The position numbers and the translations under genes are program-made. From a virus, in the IMG/VR virus record IMGVR_UViG_3300043467_001012, positions 62,001 through 126,000 of that record: a stretch of 64,000 nt of DNA; one strand, 5' to 3'. The notes beneath the pieces are model-generated. The model was given only the letters and a program-made list of their open reading frames with translations, was not told where the DNA came from and made no database searches. Position 1 is the first letter of the stretch. Every line of letters begins with the position of its first letter. Of the stretch, positions 33,134-42,700 are shown one piece after another.

Positions 33134-33480
33134 ATATTCAATAATTTTTCTACGGTTCTGCTAGATTTAATTTTTTCGTATTCTTCGTGATATTCGTAGG
33201 TGGCAGTAAAATACCTATCTAGAATTTCATCTCGAAATATTTGTAGGTCTGGAATTAAAATTGGGTTTTCATTTTGATCAATTAAGGGAACATTTTCTGT
33301 TCTGTCTTGATCAATTAGCATTTGAACAAAAACTAATAGTGTTCTATCAATCTTAAATATACCGCCGGAGTGGCCGTAAGTCAATTTACCCTCAATTTTT
33401 TCTTTAAGGGTTTTTCTTTGAATTGCTAGGGTTTGTCTATAATTAGAAAAATCTAAGGCAGCTTTTAGACGGTCGTCCAT
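33130..33480 (-). CDS. conserved small tail-associated protein
   Basis: 116 residues. KLTYGHSGGIFKIDRTLLVF (about 32-51), LIDQNENPILIPDLQIFRDE (about 66-85) and a C-terminal YEYHEEYEKIKSSRTVEKLL. I have seen this pattern in marine T4-like phages near tail fibres, where it may be an assembly factor. A TATAAATA element lies just upstream on the minus strand (33506-33513), so it probably starts the glycosyltransferase operon. Confidence 0.65.
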   Translation of the reverse strand: MDDRLKAALDFSNYRQTLAIQRKTLKEKIEGKLTYGHSGGIFKIDRTLLVFVQMLIDQDRTENVPLIDQNENPILIPDLQIFRDEILDRYFTATYEYHEEYEKIKSSRTVEKLLNI

Positions 33481-33505
33481 GGTATCTCCTATAAAACACG
33501 CACAT

Positions 33506-33513
33506 TATTTATA
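33506..33513 (-). promoter_or_regulatory. T4-late-type promoter element TATAAATA
   Basis: On the minus strand the sequence is an exact TATAAATA, followed by ATGTGCG and the AGGAGA ribosome site before the ATG at 33480. The T4 late -10 element is TATAAATA, used by gp55/gp33/gp45-directed RNA polymerase. Confidence 0.55.
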
Positions 33514-33537
33514 TGGCGTCTTATAGAGGATTAAAAT

Positions 33538-34449
33538 TTATGAACCAGAAATTGCGCTCAAAGAAGACGACGAGGGGCCTACAGTGGTAAATGTCCCACT
33601 TGGTTGTAAAAATCCAGAAGGACGAACCTGATCAACTGTTAGAGTAAGCGTACCGTCAACTAAATCTCCAGGAGGAATTGCCGGTGTTCCGCCTCCTGGC
33701 ACTGGATCAGTGTATGCATCTAACCACGTTATTCTAAAATTAACAATGTTTGCTGTTCCTAACAAGTTATTAGAAACATTACAAGACGCTTCTAACCGCC
33801 ATTTATTATTAGAATATGCCGAGCTACCTGAAATTTCAGCAAAAGTTTGAAAACTACTAGTTAAAGAAAAGAAATTAATTCCAGAGGGGCCACCTACAAA
33901 TGCTTGAGCTCCTGCAGAATTCAATAAATTACTCCACGATGTATTTTGTGCTTCACCGTTGCCGCCAGTTCTAGTACTAGCGAATCGAATTTTTCCGCCG
34001 GCATTAAAGAAGAATCTTGCCTGTTCTGCTGTAGAAAATGTAACTGATGCTGTAGCACTAACTGATTGATACCACGAAGAAGTAAATGATGTGCTGTTGA
34101 TTGCTTCTGTAACAAATTGTCCTGTACCTAGGTCAAATCTATTTGTAGTTGCTGTATCTGCAAAGGTATTGTATTGAAAATTAGGTTGGCTGGCACCAAA
34201 TCTCACCACATCGCCTACAGCCACTGTGGTCAATGCGGCAGCTGATCCTGTTTGATGTAACAGCGCATTATAGATATCATATCTCAAGGCATCCCATTGA
34301 GTCTTTGTTACTGAATTTCCTGCTGCTACTAAAGAACTGAATGTGTTTTGTCCGTAACCAGAATTACCAGCTCCCGTGGCCATTACATTGAATATTTTTG
34401 TTCTGATTGTGTTATAATCAGTTGCAGAAATAAAATCACCGATTGCCAT
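33538..34449 (-). CDS. tail-fibre/virion structural protein with GYGQ head domain
   Basis: 303 residues. The N-terminus has GDFISATDYNTIRTKIF (3-19) and SGYGQNTFSSLVAAGN (about 30-45), then WDALRYDIYNALLHQTG; I associate this head with marine phage fibre proteins. The rest is Ser/Thr/Gly-rich, beta-structured, ending in a Pro/Gly-rich segment. Probably a distal fibre or adhesin subunit. Confidence 0.65.
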   Translation of the reverse strand: MAIGDFISATDYNTIRTKIFNVMATGAGNSGYGQNTFSSLVAAGNSVTKTQWDALRYDIYNALLHQTGSAAALTTVAVGDVVRFGASQPNFQYNTFADTATTNRFDLGTGQFVTEAINSTSFTSSWYQSVSATASVTFSTAEQARFFFNAGGKIRFASTRTGGNGEAQNTSWSNLLNSAGAQAFVGGPSGINFFSLTSSFQTFAEISGSSAYSNNKWRLEASCNVSNNLLGTANIVNFRITWLDAYTDPVPGGGTPAIPPGDLVDGTLTLTVDQVRPSGFLQPSGTFTTVGPSSSSLSAISGS

Positions 34450-34458
34450 AAATTTTCC

Positions 34459-36213
34459 TTATAATACCAATGCTTCAACTAGTTTGCGATCTAGGTCTGT
34501 GTTTGATTCTAATGCAATAGCAAACACATCGTTGTCCTGCGGTTCGGCTGCCACGGCATTGCCATTATTTGCAGCTACAAGACGTTGACCTTTTTTCACT
34601 GCTCCTGTAACATACACAGGCACACGCCCTTTGAGAGCAATATATGTTCCGCCTTCAAGATCTTTGTTCATCATAAATCCAGGATTGGCCGATACCACTC
34701 CTACAGCTCGGTCGCCATACTGTGCAGCGGTGACTTCTTTGTCTCCGCCTACTGCTACCACTGTGCCTACTTCATATTCTTTATCTGCTAGATATTTTTC
34801 AGCAAGATCTGCATATTGCGCTGCGGTTGCTGTGCCGTCGAAGGTATTGGCCAATAAATTTCCTGAACCATCTCTAGCTGCAATTGTGTTGGCTGTTTTT
34901 GTAGTCTTAGCAGACCTGTAATCGGGATCTGTGTCTACTGCTGCATCATTTATCCTAGTTCTATCTGATTTATCTACAACCCCAATAAATCTAGTAGCAG
35001 TAATATTACCACTGCCATCTCTCAAAGCCACAGAAGTTGCCACTGCGCCAAGTTCTCCAACTAGACTGTTCAAAGTCAAAGCGTTGGTGGCTGTACCTGT
35101 GACTGAACCTATCACGTTGCCTGTGAGTGTTCCCGAGAAGCTGCCTGAGAATATTTTTGTAACCGCGGTATAGGCCACAGAATTGTCGTCAGCAAGTATA
35201 TTACCTTTGTGTACACCTGTGGTATTTCCGGTTACATTACCAGTTAACGCACCTGTAAATGTGGTTGAATGCACGTTGGCCCATTTGGAAACAGCAGAAC
35301 CAAGAGTAAAGAAATTGTCTGTACCTGGAATCATGCCGGTTGCGGTTATAATGCCAACATTGCGAAGATCACTATCCGATACTCTTATTCTCAAGGTTAT
35401 AGTGTTGCCTAATCTGTTTTCAATAATAGGTTCATCGCCGTTTTCAACACGGATTCTTAAATCATTTTGATCGCCTACTGTAAGACCGGCATCGGCGAAA
35501 GCAATTGCATTGGTAAAGGATACCTCACCCAGTCTAACATATTCACTAGCAGGAAAGCCGCCTAATCTCAACGCATTACTTGCTGATCCCCAGAAATAAT
35601 GATCTGTGGTTGTTACTCCGGTAGTTCCGTTAGTGTTAACTAAGTTGACACCTTTTTTGATCACCGAAAATCCTGTTATAGGATTTAAAACGCTGTTTAA
35701 GGTAAATGCATCTTTGCTGACGATTGATATTACATCACCGCCAGATTGAAATTTTACTATGGTATGATTGTTGTTGAGAGTGTCTTTGACTACCTGTGCT
35801 TGTACTGCTGATGCACCTAGATCTGGCAAGGTTTCAGGGCCAATTAATACAAATTCAGTGCCAGTATAGGCATACAGTTGTTCGGCTCCGGTATCAAACC
35901 AAAAATCTCCGGCCTGCAATCCGCTAGGAGGAGTAGGTCCTATCTCTGCGCCGCTGGCTGTTCTAAATTTTGTGCCGTCGTAAAATCGTAGTTTTTTTAG
36001 GCCACTGTCATACCAAATTTGACCAGTTACTCTTTTTGGAGGGGCTGATGTATTGGCAAAGTTTTCCAGCAAATGTAGGAAATTCTCGTTCTGTACTTCG
36101 CCGTAGCCAGCGTAATTTTTACCTACAAAACGCAAATCAGTGGTGGTATCAATGGTACCGTCGTCGACAGAGACTAAGAACGTTCCATTAAATTTGTCTA
36201 CTTGATATGCCAT
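34459..36213 (-). CDS. tail fibre paralogue 1
   Basis: 584 residues. The N-terminal head (about 1-120) has DGTIDTTTDLRFVGKNYAGY then GEVQNENFLHLLENFAN and GQIWYDSGLKKLRFYDGTKF, shared with the next three genes. The middle is beta-rich with repeated LTGNV(T/I)GN-type segments. The C-terminal domain (about 460-584) starts TATAAQYADLAEKYLADKEY, followed by a GGDKEVTAAQYGDRAVGVVS-like block, and is shared with paralogue 2. Likely receptor-facing. Confidence 0.85.
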   Translation of the reverse strand: MAYQVDKFNGTFLVSVDDGTIDTTTDLRFVGKNYAGYGEVQNENFLHLLENFANTSAPPKRVTGQIWYDSGLKKLRFYDGTKFRTASGAEIGPTPPSGLQAGDFWFDTGAEQLYAYTGTEFVLIGPETLPDLGASAVQAQVVKDTLNNNHTIVKFQSGGDVISIVSKDAFTLNSVLNPITGFSVIKKGVNLVNTNGTTGVTTTDHYFWGSASNALRLGGFPASEYVRLGEVSFTNAIAFADAGLTVGDQNDLRIRVENGDEPIIENRLGNTITLRIRVSDSDLRNVGIITATGMIPGTDNFFTLGSAVSKWANVHSTTFTGALTGNVTGNTTGVHKGNILADDNSVAYTAVTKIFSGSFSGTLTGNVIGSVTGTATNALTLNSLVGELGAVATSVALRDGSGNITATRFIGVVDKSDRTRINDAAVDTDPDYRSAKTTKTANTIAARDGSGNLLANTFDGTATAAQYADLAEKYLADKEYEVGTVVAVGGDKEVTAAQYGDRAVGVVSANPGFMMNKDLEGGTYIALKGRVPVYVTGAVKKGQRLVAANNGNAVAAEPQDNDVFAIALESNTDLDRKLVEALVL

Positions 36214-36235
36214 TGATCAACTCCGTTGTAACTAT

Positions 36236-36243
36236 TATTTATC
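36236..36243 (-). promoter_or_regulatory. late-promoter-like element GATAAATA
   Basis: On the minus strand, GATAAATA is followed by ATAGTTACAACGGAG and the ATG of tail fibre paralogue 1 at 36213. One mismatch from TATAAATA. Confidence 0.45.
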
Positions 36244-36257
36244 GTAAATACACCCAT

Positions 36258-38075
36258 TTAAACTCTGCCCACTGCTACTTCTATAACACCACTTACACCA
36301 TCAAAATCAACTAGAGCTTTACCTATAATTGTACCTATTTGAGGATTAATTGCTTTTCTAGCATATCCTTCGCCTGCACTCATTAGCATATCACCTTTAG
36401 ATATTTTACCGCGGACCTTACAAGGGGCTCTACCCTGTAATGCAATGGCAACTACATAGTTACCACTACATTCGCTGTTCATTAGGTATGCAGGATCTGT
36501 TGAGACAATACCCGCTAGTCTATTTGTGCCGTCTTCTGCTAGAGTTACTTCAAACTCACCACCAAATTCAAGTACTGTACCTGGCTCATAATCTTGATCT
36601 GCTACATATTTTTCAGCAAGATCTGCGTATTGTGCAGCAGTGGCTGTACCTACAAAAAAGTTGGCATGCACGTTGTTCCATTTTGCAGTGGATATTCCTA
36701 GATCGGTAGTAGCAGTATTTACTGGGATCATAGCTGGAGCATTGAGTCCCCCTAACGCCAATGCGGTAGCTGCATTTACCATAGAGATTGCAGCCGTACT
36801 TGACGGTTGCGTTGGATCAAGAATTGTGAAATGTATTCCAGAATTACGTGAATGTAATGTTGGTATTGTGGATGCGTCTAAATATATTCTCAAAGGCGCC
36901 ACACTGGTGCTAGGTCCTCCGAGTGTAATGCCGGTTGCGCCAGCGACATCTAGAGAAGATAGAGTTCCTACATTAGTAAGGTCGGAATCTACTATGTTGG
37001 TTGCCAATTGAGTGCCAGTCAATGTGTTGCCGTCTGCAGGTACTGTGATATTTGCACTACCGTCAAACAGTACTGTGTTGATTGTTCTTGCTGTTTGTAA
37101 TTTTGTAGCTGTGAATGCATTACCGGATAAAGTGGCCCCTATAAATTCGTTGGCTGATACTATGTTAAAAGTACTAGTTCCACTGGCAGTGGTCACGTTA
37201 CCTGAGACATTGCCAAGTAGATTAGCAGTGATTGTTCCTGCTGAAAAATCTCCGGCACTATCTCTAGCCACAATTTTACCTATGACATTACTGGGGCTAG
37301 CATCCACACTCCAAGTAGTGGCTGTTGATCCATTAAAATTTGCACCTGTAAGATACGTGCCTCTTGATAATGTGTTTGTGGTGTTGGATGTTATGGTTAT
37401 GTCTGTTTGGCCATCGAAATACACCCCGTTAATGAGTCTACCAGGATTCAATTTACTGGCAGATTCTGCATTTCCCACCAGTGAGCCTATTACTGGCCTA
37501 GCTGTTGAGATATTGGTTCCTGCCTGCAGGATTGAAAATCCAGGTATAGCGTTGGCATCATCAATGGTAAAGGCATCATCGACACATACCGCCAACACTG
37601 TGCCATCTACTACCACCTTGATAGCTGCATGTTCAGTGCCATTGCTATCCATAATTTTTTCAGCTAGAACTTTGGTTGTATCAAAACCTTCAATAGCTTC
37701 AGGTCCTATCAATTTCCAAAATCCAGAATCATATACAAAAAGTTGATCTGTGATATCTTTGTACCAAATGCCGCCGTCGAATCCTTCTGGTTCAGTGTCA
37801 CTAATAACAGCAGATCCCACAGGAGTCCAGGCTGTACCATTATAAACATTCAGTGCGCCAACATCGGTGTTATACCATGTTTGTCCTGTGATTGGTCTAG
37901 ACGGTGGATTTTCATTGGCAAAATTTTCAAGCAAAAACAAAAAATTTTCATTTTGTGTTTCACCATAGCCAGTGTAGTTTCTGCCAAGCAATCCTAGACT
38001 GGTTGAGGTATCTAGTGTGCCATCTTCTAGCACTACTAATTGCTGACCGCTAAATCTGTTTATGATATATGCCAT
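36258..38075 (-). CDS. tail fibre paralogue 2
   Basis: 605 residues. It has the same head (DGTLDTSTSLGLLGRNYTGY, NENFLFLLENFANENPPSRP, GQTWYNTDVGALNVYNGTAW) and the same C-terminal domain as paralogue 1, starting TATAAQYADLAEKYVADQDY. The middle (about 220-460) has diverged and includes ARTINTVLFDGSANITVPAD-type repeats. Good CGGAG ribosome site. Confidence 0.85.
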   Translation of the reverse strand: MAYIINRFSGQQLVVLEDGTLDTSTSLGLLGRNYTGYGETQNENFLFLLENFANENPPSRPITGQTWYNTDVGALNVYNGTAWTPVGSAVISDTEPEGFDGGIWYKDITDQLFVYDSGFWKLIGPEAIEGFDTTKVLAEKIMDSNGTEHAAIKVVVDGTVLAVCVDDAFTIDDANAIPGFSILQAGTNISTARPVIGSLVGNAESASKLNPGRLINGVYFDGQTDITITSNTTNTLSRGTYLTGANFNGSTATTWSVDASPSNVIGKIVARDSAGDFSAGTITANLLGNVSGNVTTASGTSTFNIVSANEFIGATLSGNAFTATKLQTARTINTVLFDGSANITVPADGNTLTGTQLATNIVDSDLTNVGTLSSLDVAGATGITLGGPSTSVAPLRIYLDASTIPTLHSRNSGIHFTILDPTQPSSTAAISMVNAATALALGGLNAPAMIPVNTATTDLGISTAKWNNVHANFFVGTATAAQYADLAEKYVADQDYEPGTVLEFGGEFEVTLAEDGTNRLAGIVSTDPAYLMNSECSGNYVVAIALQGRAPCKVRGKISKGDMLMSAGEGYARKAINPQIGTIIGKALVDFDGVSGVIEVAVGRV

Positions 38076-38091
38076 TTATCGCTCCGTTACA

Positions 38092-38099
38092 TATTTAAC
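38092..38099 (-). promoter_or_regulatory. late-promoter-like element GTTAAATA
   Basis: Minus-strand GTTAAATA followed by TGTAACGGAGCGATAA and the ATG of paralogue 2 at 38075. Two mismatches from TATAAATA. Confidence 0.35.
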
Positions 38100-38101
38100 C
38101 A

Positions 38102-39940
38102 TTAAGATACAAATACCCATGCTCCAGAAATAATCTGGAATGTTTTAACTATCCTTGAAACCACCAAGCCAGGCGCTGCCACTGTAGCAGTGGTAAAACT
38201 AACGTTGTTTATACCAAACGCTGTGCCTGTTGGAGTCACAAATTCAGTTGAAGAAGTTGATAACAATGGATTAATATCAAGATTGGTAGTACTGTTGATC
38301 AACAGTGAACACAGCACTCTAGCAATGGTGCCATTGTTGTATTCTGCTACCGGTGATATTTGTTCTAATAGTGTGGCAATACCTGCATTAGAAATACCGT
38401 CGGATATGTCTAGGCTGAGCACAATACTTCTAGCTTTGATGGTATTATCAACATAATTTTTTGTGGCAGCATCTTGTGCAGAAGTTGGGTCTGCTACTGA
38501 TTTGATCTTTTTGCTGCCTAGGTTAAGGCCACCTGTGCCGTCAATAAGCAATGACAGATCAGTGTTTGATGTTGTTACTTGTATAGCTGCATCATTGAGA
38601 TATAGACTATCCACAGATAATTGTGTTTGTACACCGAAGCTGGTTACACCTGGAATGCTGGTAATTCCAGGACCCAGTGATGTACCCGACAACACAGTCA
38701 CTCCGTCAATTTTAAATTCTTTGCCTGTGGCTAAATTTATGTGTTCTGAACTAGTCCATGCAGCACTGGCCAATGCAGGTAGAGCATCATTGTAGCCTTC
38801 GGCAGTTGCAGTACCGCTGGTAGCCTGTGCTGCTTGACCTACATCATGCCATAAAAATACATGGCTAGCAGCTCCTTGTAGTACCACTCCGCCGCTAGCC
38901 GCATTTGCATCTGTGGGCACAATACCGGTTTGTTTGGCCAACACTATGTTTTTGTCTTCAATAGTCACAGTACTGGTATTCACTGTGACTACATCTCCAT
39001 TCACAGTTAGGTCTCCCTGCACTGTGAGACTTCCACCTATTTGTACTTCACTAGTAGGAAAGCCATCATATAAACTAATTCGACGAGCATCAGCTTCTAT
39101 GGTGACTGCTGATTCTGCGATAACATCTCGTCTAACGTTGAAAGTCATCTGCTTGTTTGAAGCAATGTTGGCAATGATTAAATTACCGTCTTGAACTTGA
39201 AATTGTCCTTGGTTGGCATCTCCAATAATCAAACCTAAATTTGATGAAATAATAATCTGTCCGTTAACAATATTACTTGTATCGTTTCTAACATATAGGC
39301 TTGCAGGTTGTCCTCCAAGTTTTTCACTGTTTGTCACAGTGACGTTGAATTTAAGATTAGTCAATGTTCCTGCGCTGAATCCAGGTATGATGCTGCCACT
39401 GAATCCATCAATGGGAAGTTTGGGAGTGAATGCGTCTTTGGAAAAAATACCCAGCAATATACCGTTGGCATAGAGATATACCACCACTCGATTTTGATTT
39501 AGTGAGTCTAGAATATTCACTACCTTTAAACCACTAATACCTTGAGTTACAGAATAATCTGGCCCTAATAATATTGTGTTTGTGCCGTCAAAGAAATACA
39601 ACTGCTTAGCCACATCATTGAACCATAGATCTCCCACACCCAGATTCAAGGGTTGTTGACTGGATATTGTAGCAGAGCTTACTGGTACAAAGCCGGTTCC
39701 GCTGTAGACTTTTAATTTTAATTCACTTACATCGAACCAAATCTGTCCTCTAATAGGACTTGTAGGTTGGCTAGAGCTGGAAAAATTTTCCAACAGTTTG
39801 ACAAAATTTTCATTAATTGATTCACCAAAGCCACTGTAGTTTTTTCCTACCAGTGTAAGATCTGTTGATAACTCATCTATCTGACCATCTGCCACTGTGG
39901 CTAAAATTGTTCCGTCAGTTTTGTTAATTGTATATGCCAT
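38102..39940 (-). CDS. tail fibre paralogue 3
   Basis: 612 residues. The head has DGQIDELSTDLTLVGKNYSG and GESINENFVKLLENFSSSSQ, then GQIWFDVSELKLKVYSGTGF. The middle contains SLTVQGDLTVNGDVVTVNTS and TVTIEDKNIVLAKQTG, a beta-helix-like passage common in phage fibres. Unlike paralogues 1 and 2 it ends in a different C-terminus with DPTSAQDAATKNYVDN and a final AAPGLVVSRIVKTFQIISGA. It may be an alternative or proximal fibre. Confidence 0.85.
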   Translation of the reverse strand: MAYTINKTDGTILATVADGQIDELSTDLTLVGKNYSGFGESINENFVKLLENFSSSSQPTSPIRGQIWFDVSELKLKVYSGTGFVPVSSATISSQQPLNLGVGDLWFNDVAKQLYFFDGTNTILLGPDYSVTQGISGLKVVNILDSLNQNRVVVYLYANGILLGIFSKDAFTPKLPIDGFSGSIIPGFSAGTLTNLKFNVTVTNSEKLGGQPASLYVRNDTSNIVNGQIIISSNLGLIIGDANQGQFQVQDGNLIIANIASNKQMTFNVRRDVIAESAVTIEADARRISLYDGFPTSEVQIGGSLTVQGDLTVNGDVVTVNTSTVTIEDKNIVLAKQTGIVPTDANAASGGVVLQGAASHVFLWHDVGQAAQATSGTATAEGYNDALPALASAAWTSSEHINLATGKEFKIDGVTVLSGTSLGPGITSIPGVTSFGVQTQLSVDSLYLNDAAIQVTTSNTDLSLLIDGTGGLNLGSKKIKSVADPTSAQDAATKNYVDNTIKARSIVLSLDISDGISNAGIATLLEQISPVAEYNNGTIARVLCSLLINSTTNLDINPLLSTSSTEFVTPTGTAFGINNVSFTTATVAAPGLVVSRIVKTFQIISGAWVFVS

Positions 39941-39951
39941 TTGTTTTTACC

Positions 39952-42024
39952 TTAGAATGCTGGCGGACCAGAATGAATAATATAATTCAATGTCAAAAAC
40001 GGATTTATAACTGAAAATTCTTGCCCCAGTGTTCCGGATGTTTTAATGCCTCCCGAACTGGGGATATATTGACTTTGTCCCACAGTGGTTGGACCTTTTT
40101 CTGAGAAAGATCCCACATCACTAGGTATGGCACTATCTACTCTAGTTGCAAAGTATTGTTGTCCAGTTGATCCTTTCATGTTGTGTTCATGATCTGGTAA
40201 ATTCAATACAGTAAGCGTGTTGGCACTTTGTCCACCGCTGTCACCGAGATTGTCGGGAGCGGTGCCGGATACTCTATCTACATTTCCGCCACCTGCATCA
40301 ATAAAGCCACCTGTGCTATTAGGCACAGTAAAAGCATTATCCATATTGTCTTTGCCAAGAGGAAATCTACCTCTGAGATCCGGTACCTTAAACGTATTGA
40401 TACCGTTAAGAGCTGCCGCTCCATTGTAGGTTGTGCCAATAACATCATATAAATCAGAATATTTTGTCTGTTCAAGTTCGCTGCCGTCGCATAAGATATA
40501 ACCATATGGAGCTTCTGCCCCGGCATACGGCAATATAGCTCCAATCGGCACAGCTAAATCAGCAACAAAGGTGTTTCGTGTTTCTTTGATCAGACCAATA
40601 CTAGGTCGAAAAACCAATACAGTATCTTGCGGGGTCGATATTAAAGGAAAAGGTTCGTCTTTGCTACTGATTAATGCAGAGGTCAAGGTAGTAGTAAATG
40701 TTTTAGTATTTCCGCCCACCTGTCCATCGAATATAAAAGATGGAGCTGTTACGTCTCCTTCCATTTTAAATGTTGATGTAAATTTTAAGTTTGTTGCCGT
40801 AGATGCATTGCCGACAATGTTTCCGGTCAAAACTCCTTCAATAGTTTCAGCTATTAAATTTTTAGTTCTAACATTTTTCCAACGTTTCAACACCGTACCA
40901 CTGTCATAAAAATCTGTAGCAGACGGCTGTATATTATCAAATTCGCTGACTCCGGTAACTTTGAGCCCATCTCCAATAATTAGATTCTTTGTAATAGCTG
41001 CGCCGCCGGCAGTTCTAAATGTACCGTTATTGAAATTAGAACTTGCTGTGGTGCCTGTTAGAATTAGTGAACCATTGGTTTTAATATTGCCATCAACATG
41101 TAGGGCCTCATCTGGCGATAACACATTGATACCCACGGTGTTGCCAATTACTCGTAGTACTGTGGATGGAATACCATCATTATTAATTTGCAAATCGATA
41201 CTGCCGCCGGGAGTTGAATCATAAATCCTAGAAGCTACATCTGAAGTGGTAAGACTAAATGTACCATTGACTCCGATAGTAACACCTTGATTATTTCTAA
41301 CATTGATGCCAAATTCGGTGGTATTGACAATATCAGAGCGCAAGAATTTGGCTGCAGGAATTTCAACATCTGAAACAATCAGTGACTCGGCAGATGTTGC
41401 AGCTCCATATATTTTGGTATCAAATCCGCCAAGACCAATATTGTTTTCTGTAATGTTTAGTCCAGACTTGATGGTAATAAATCCTGAAAGAGATAATTTT
41501 GGAGTAAAACTATCCTTGCTGAATATAATTACTGGAATATCTTCAATGTAAAATATCAATATCACTCTAGATACGTTATCTGAATCTGTAATAGATTCCA
41601 CTATAGGACCGCTTCGTAGTCCTGTTGAAAAGTTAGGTCCTACTAGAATCCAGCGTGTGCCACTGTAGACATATAGCTGTTGATTGGTGGTGTCTACCCA
41701 TAGTTCTCCAACTTTTGACTGTTCAGTAGAAGGTTCAACTCCACCTTTCTGGATGTTGCTGGCTGCCTTCCAGGCTGTACTGTCCCACAACTGAAGTACA
41801 CCGTCAGTTGTGTTATACCACAGTTGACCTTCAACAGGATTTACTGGTTGTGTTTCTTTGGCAAAATTTTCTAACAGTGCTAAAAAATTTTCAGCTATTG
41901 TCTGACCGTATCCTGTTACGTTTCTACCAGGGAATGTTAAACTGGTGTCTGTGCTGGAAGTATTGTCGTATACCGTGATTGGTAACTTGTTGTCTTTGTC
42001 TGTAAAATTAACAATATATGGCAT
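39952..42024 (-). CDS. tail fibre paralogue 4 with tail-collar domain
   Basis: 690 residues. The head has SLTFPGRNVTGYGQTIAENF then LALLENFAKETQPVNP and GQLWYNTTDGVLQLWDSTAW. The C-terminal third has IGAILPYAGAEAPYGYILCD (about 490-509), then VIGTTYNG and FKVPDLRGRFPLGKD, the phage tail-collar (microcyclamide-type) domain, ending in an adhesin tip with a LPDHEHNMKG segment. Likely the receptor-binding short-tail fibre or collar analogue. Starts 2 bases from the end of the previous structural gene. Confidence 0.9.
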   Translation of the reverse strand: MPYIVNFTDKDNKLPITVYDNTSSTDTSLTFPGRNVTGYGQTIAENFLALLENFAKETQPVNPVEGQLWYNTTDGVLQLWDSTAWKAASNIQKGGVEPSTEQSKVGELWVDTTNQQLYVYSGTRWILVGPNFSTGLRSGPIVESITDSDNVSRVILIFYIEDIPVIIFSKDSFTPKLSLSGFITIKSGLNITENNIGLGGFDTKIYGAATSAESLIVSDVEIPAAKFLRSDIVNTTEFGINVRNNQGVTIGVNGTFSLTTSDVASRIYDSTPGGSIDLQINNDGIPSTVLRVIGNTVGINVLSPDEALHVDGNIKTNGSLILTGTTASSNFNNGTFRTAGGAAITKNLIIGDGLKVTGVSEFDNIQPSATDFYDSGTVLKRWKNVRTKNLIAETIEGVLTGNIVGNASTATNLKFTSTFKMEGDVTAPSFIFDGQVGGNTKTFTTTLTSALISSKDEPFPLISTPQDTVLVFRPSIGLIKETRNTFVADLAVPIGAILPYAGAEAPYGYILCDGSELEQTKYSDLYDVIGTTYNGAAALNGINTFKVPDLRGRFPLGKDNMDNAFTVPNSTGGFIDAGGGNVDRVSGTAPDNLGDSGGQSANTLTVLNLPDHEHNMKGSTGQQYFATRVDSAIPSDVGSFSEKGPTTVGQSQYIPSSGGIKTSGTLGQEFSVINPFLTLNYIIHSGPPAF

Positions 42025-42026
42025 TT

Positions 42027-42686
42027 TTAGACCTCAGTGAAACTGGTTAAACTTTGAATACGTATCGTGTAGTCAATTTGTAACAGTCTATTTAATGACT
42101 TTTGCACAGGATGGAATATCACATGCGTTAACAGCTTTCCGGTTCCCAATGGGTCAAAGGATACTAATCCTAATTCATCAAACACAAAATTGCCACTCAT
42201 ATCCACACTGTTGTCAAATGCTTCCTGACCGTCTGGCTCACCGTAGTCTAATATGCAACTGATGATGATATCACTATAGGTAGCTCCGCTGACATGGCGA
42301 ATCTGCATTTTATTTCTTATAGGATCTACGTTTTCTATAGCAGTTTGATCTATGACTTTTTGGAATGTTTGATTATATAGGCTGGTGTTTATGCCCACTG
42401 TATTGGGTGTTAGATACGTGATAAGACCTGTGGGATCAACGTTTGTGCCACCATTGCCAAACACCATTTGATATAGCGTGCCTTGGCCTTGATTGCTAAG
42501 ACTGTTTACCATGGCCACACTCATATTTTCATAATGAATTGCGTTTCTTTTGTCGATTAAAACTTCACCGCTGGTTGGATCAAATATCTTTATATGACCT
42601 TCAAAATGAAATCCACCGGTTTCATTAGGCAGTTTTTCAGGTTTTTCGCTATTGTTTGGCATGATGTTTTCTTGTTGGTTATTCAT
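42027..42686 (-). CDS. virion structural protein (unassigned)
   Basis: 219 residues. GGFHFEGHIKIFDPTSGEVL (29-48) begins the fold, with MVNSLSNQGQGTLYQMVFGN and DYTIRIQSLTSFTEV at the end; the NxGTxxxxxxFGNGG segment is typical of phage neck/wedge proteins. I recall it next to the giant protein in marine T4-like phages, but its role is not established. A late-promoter-like element overlaps the end of the preceding gene. Confidence 0.65.
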   Translation of the reverse strand: MNNQQENIMPNNSEKPEKLPNETGGFHFEGHIKIFDPTSGEVLIDKRNAIHYENMSVAMVNSLSNQGQGTLYQMVFGNGGTNVDPTGLITYLTPNTVGINTSLYNQTFQKVIDQTAIENVDPIRNKMQIRHVSGATYSDIIISCILDYGEPDGQEAFDNSVDMSGNFVFDELGLVSFDPLGTGKLLTHVIFHPVQKSLNRLLQIDYTIRIQSLTSFTEV

Positions 42687-42690
42687 AGTA

Positions 42691-42700
42691 GTATTTATTC
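42691..42700 (-). promoter_or_regulatory. late-promoter-like element GAATAAATAC
   Basis: Minus-strand GAATAAATAC followed by TACT and ATG 42686. The core AATAAATA is one mismatch from TATAAATA. It overlaps the stop codon of the giant protein. Confidence 0.4.

Noticed and set aside
37012-37746. 244-residue plus-strand ORF within tail fibre paralogue 2
   Set aside because: Antisense to a gene with clear paralogues; Val/Pro/Ser bias is a mirror of fibre codons.
34459-42024. Diversity-generating retroelement at the tail fibres
   Set aside because: No reverse transcriptase and no variable/template repeat pair were found.
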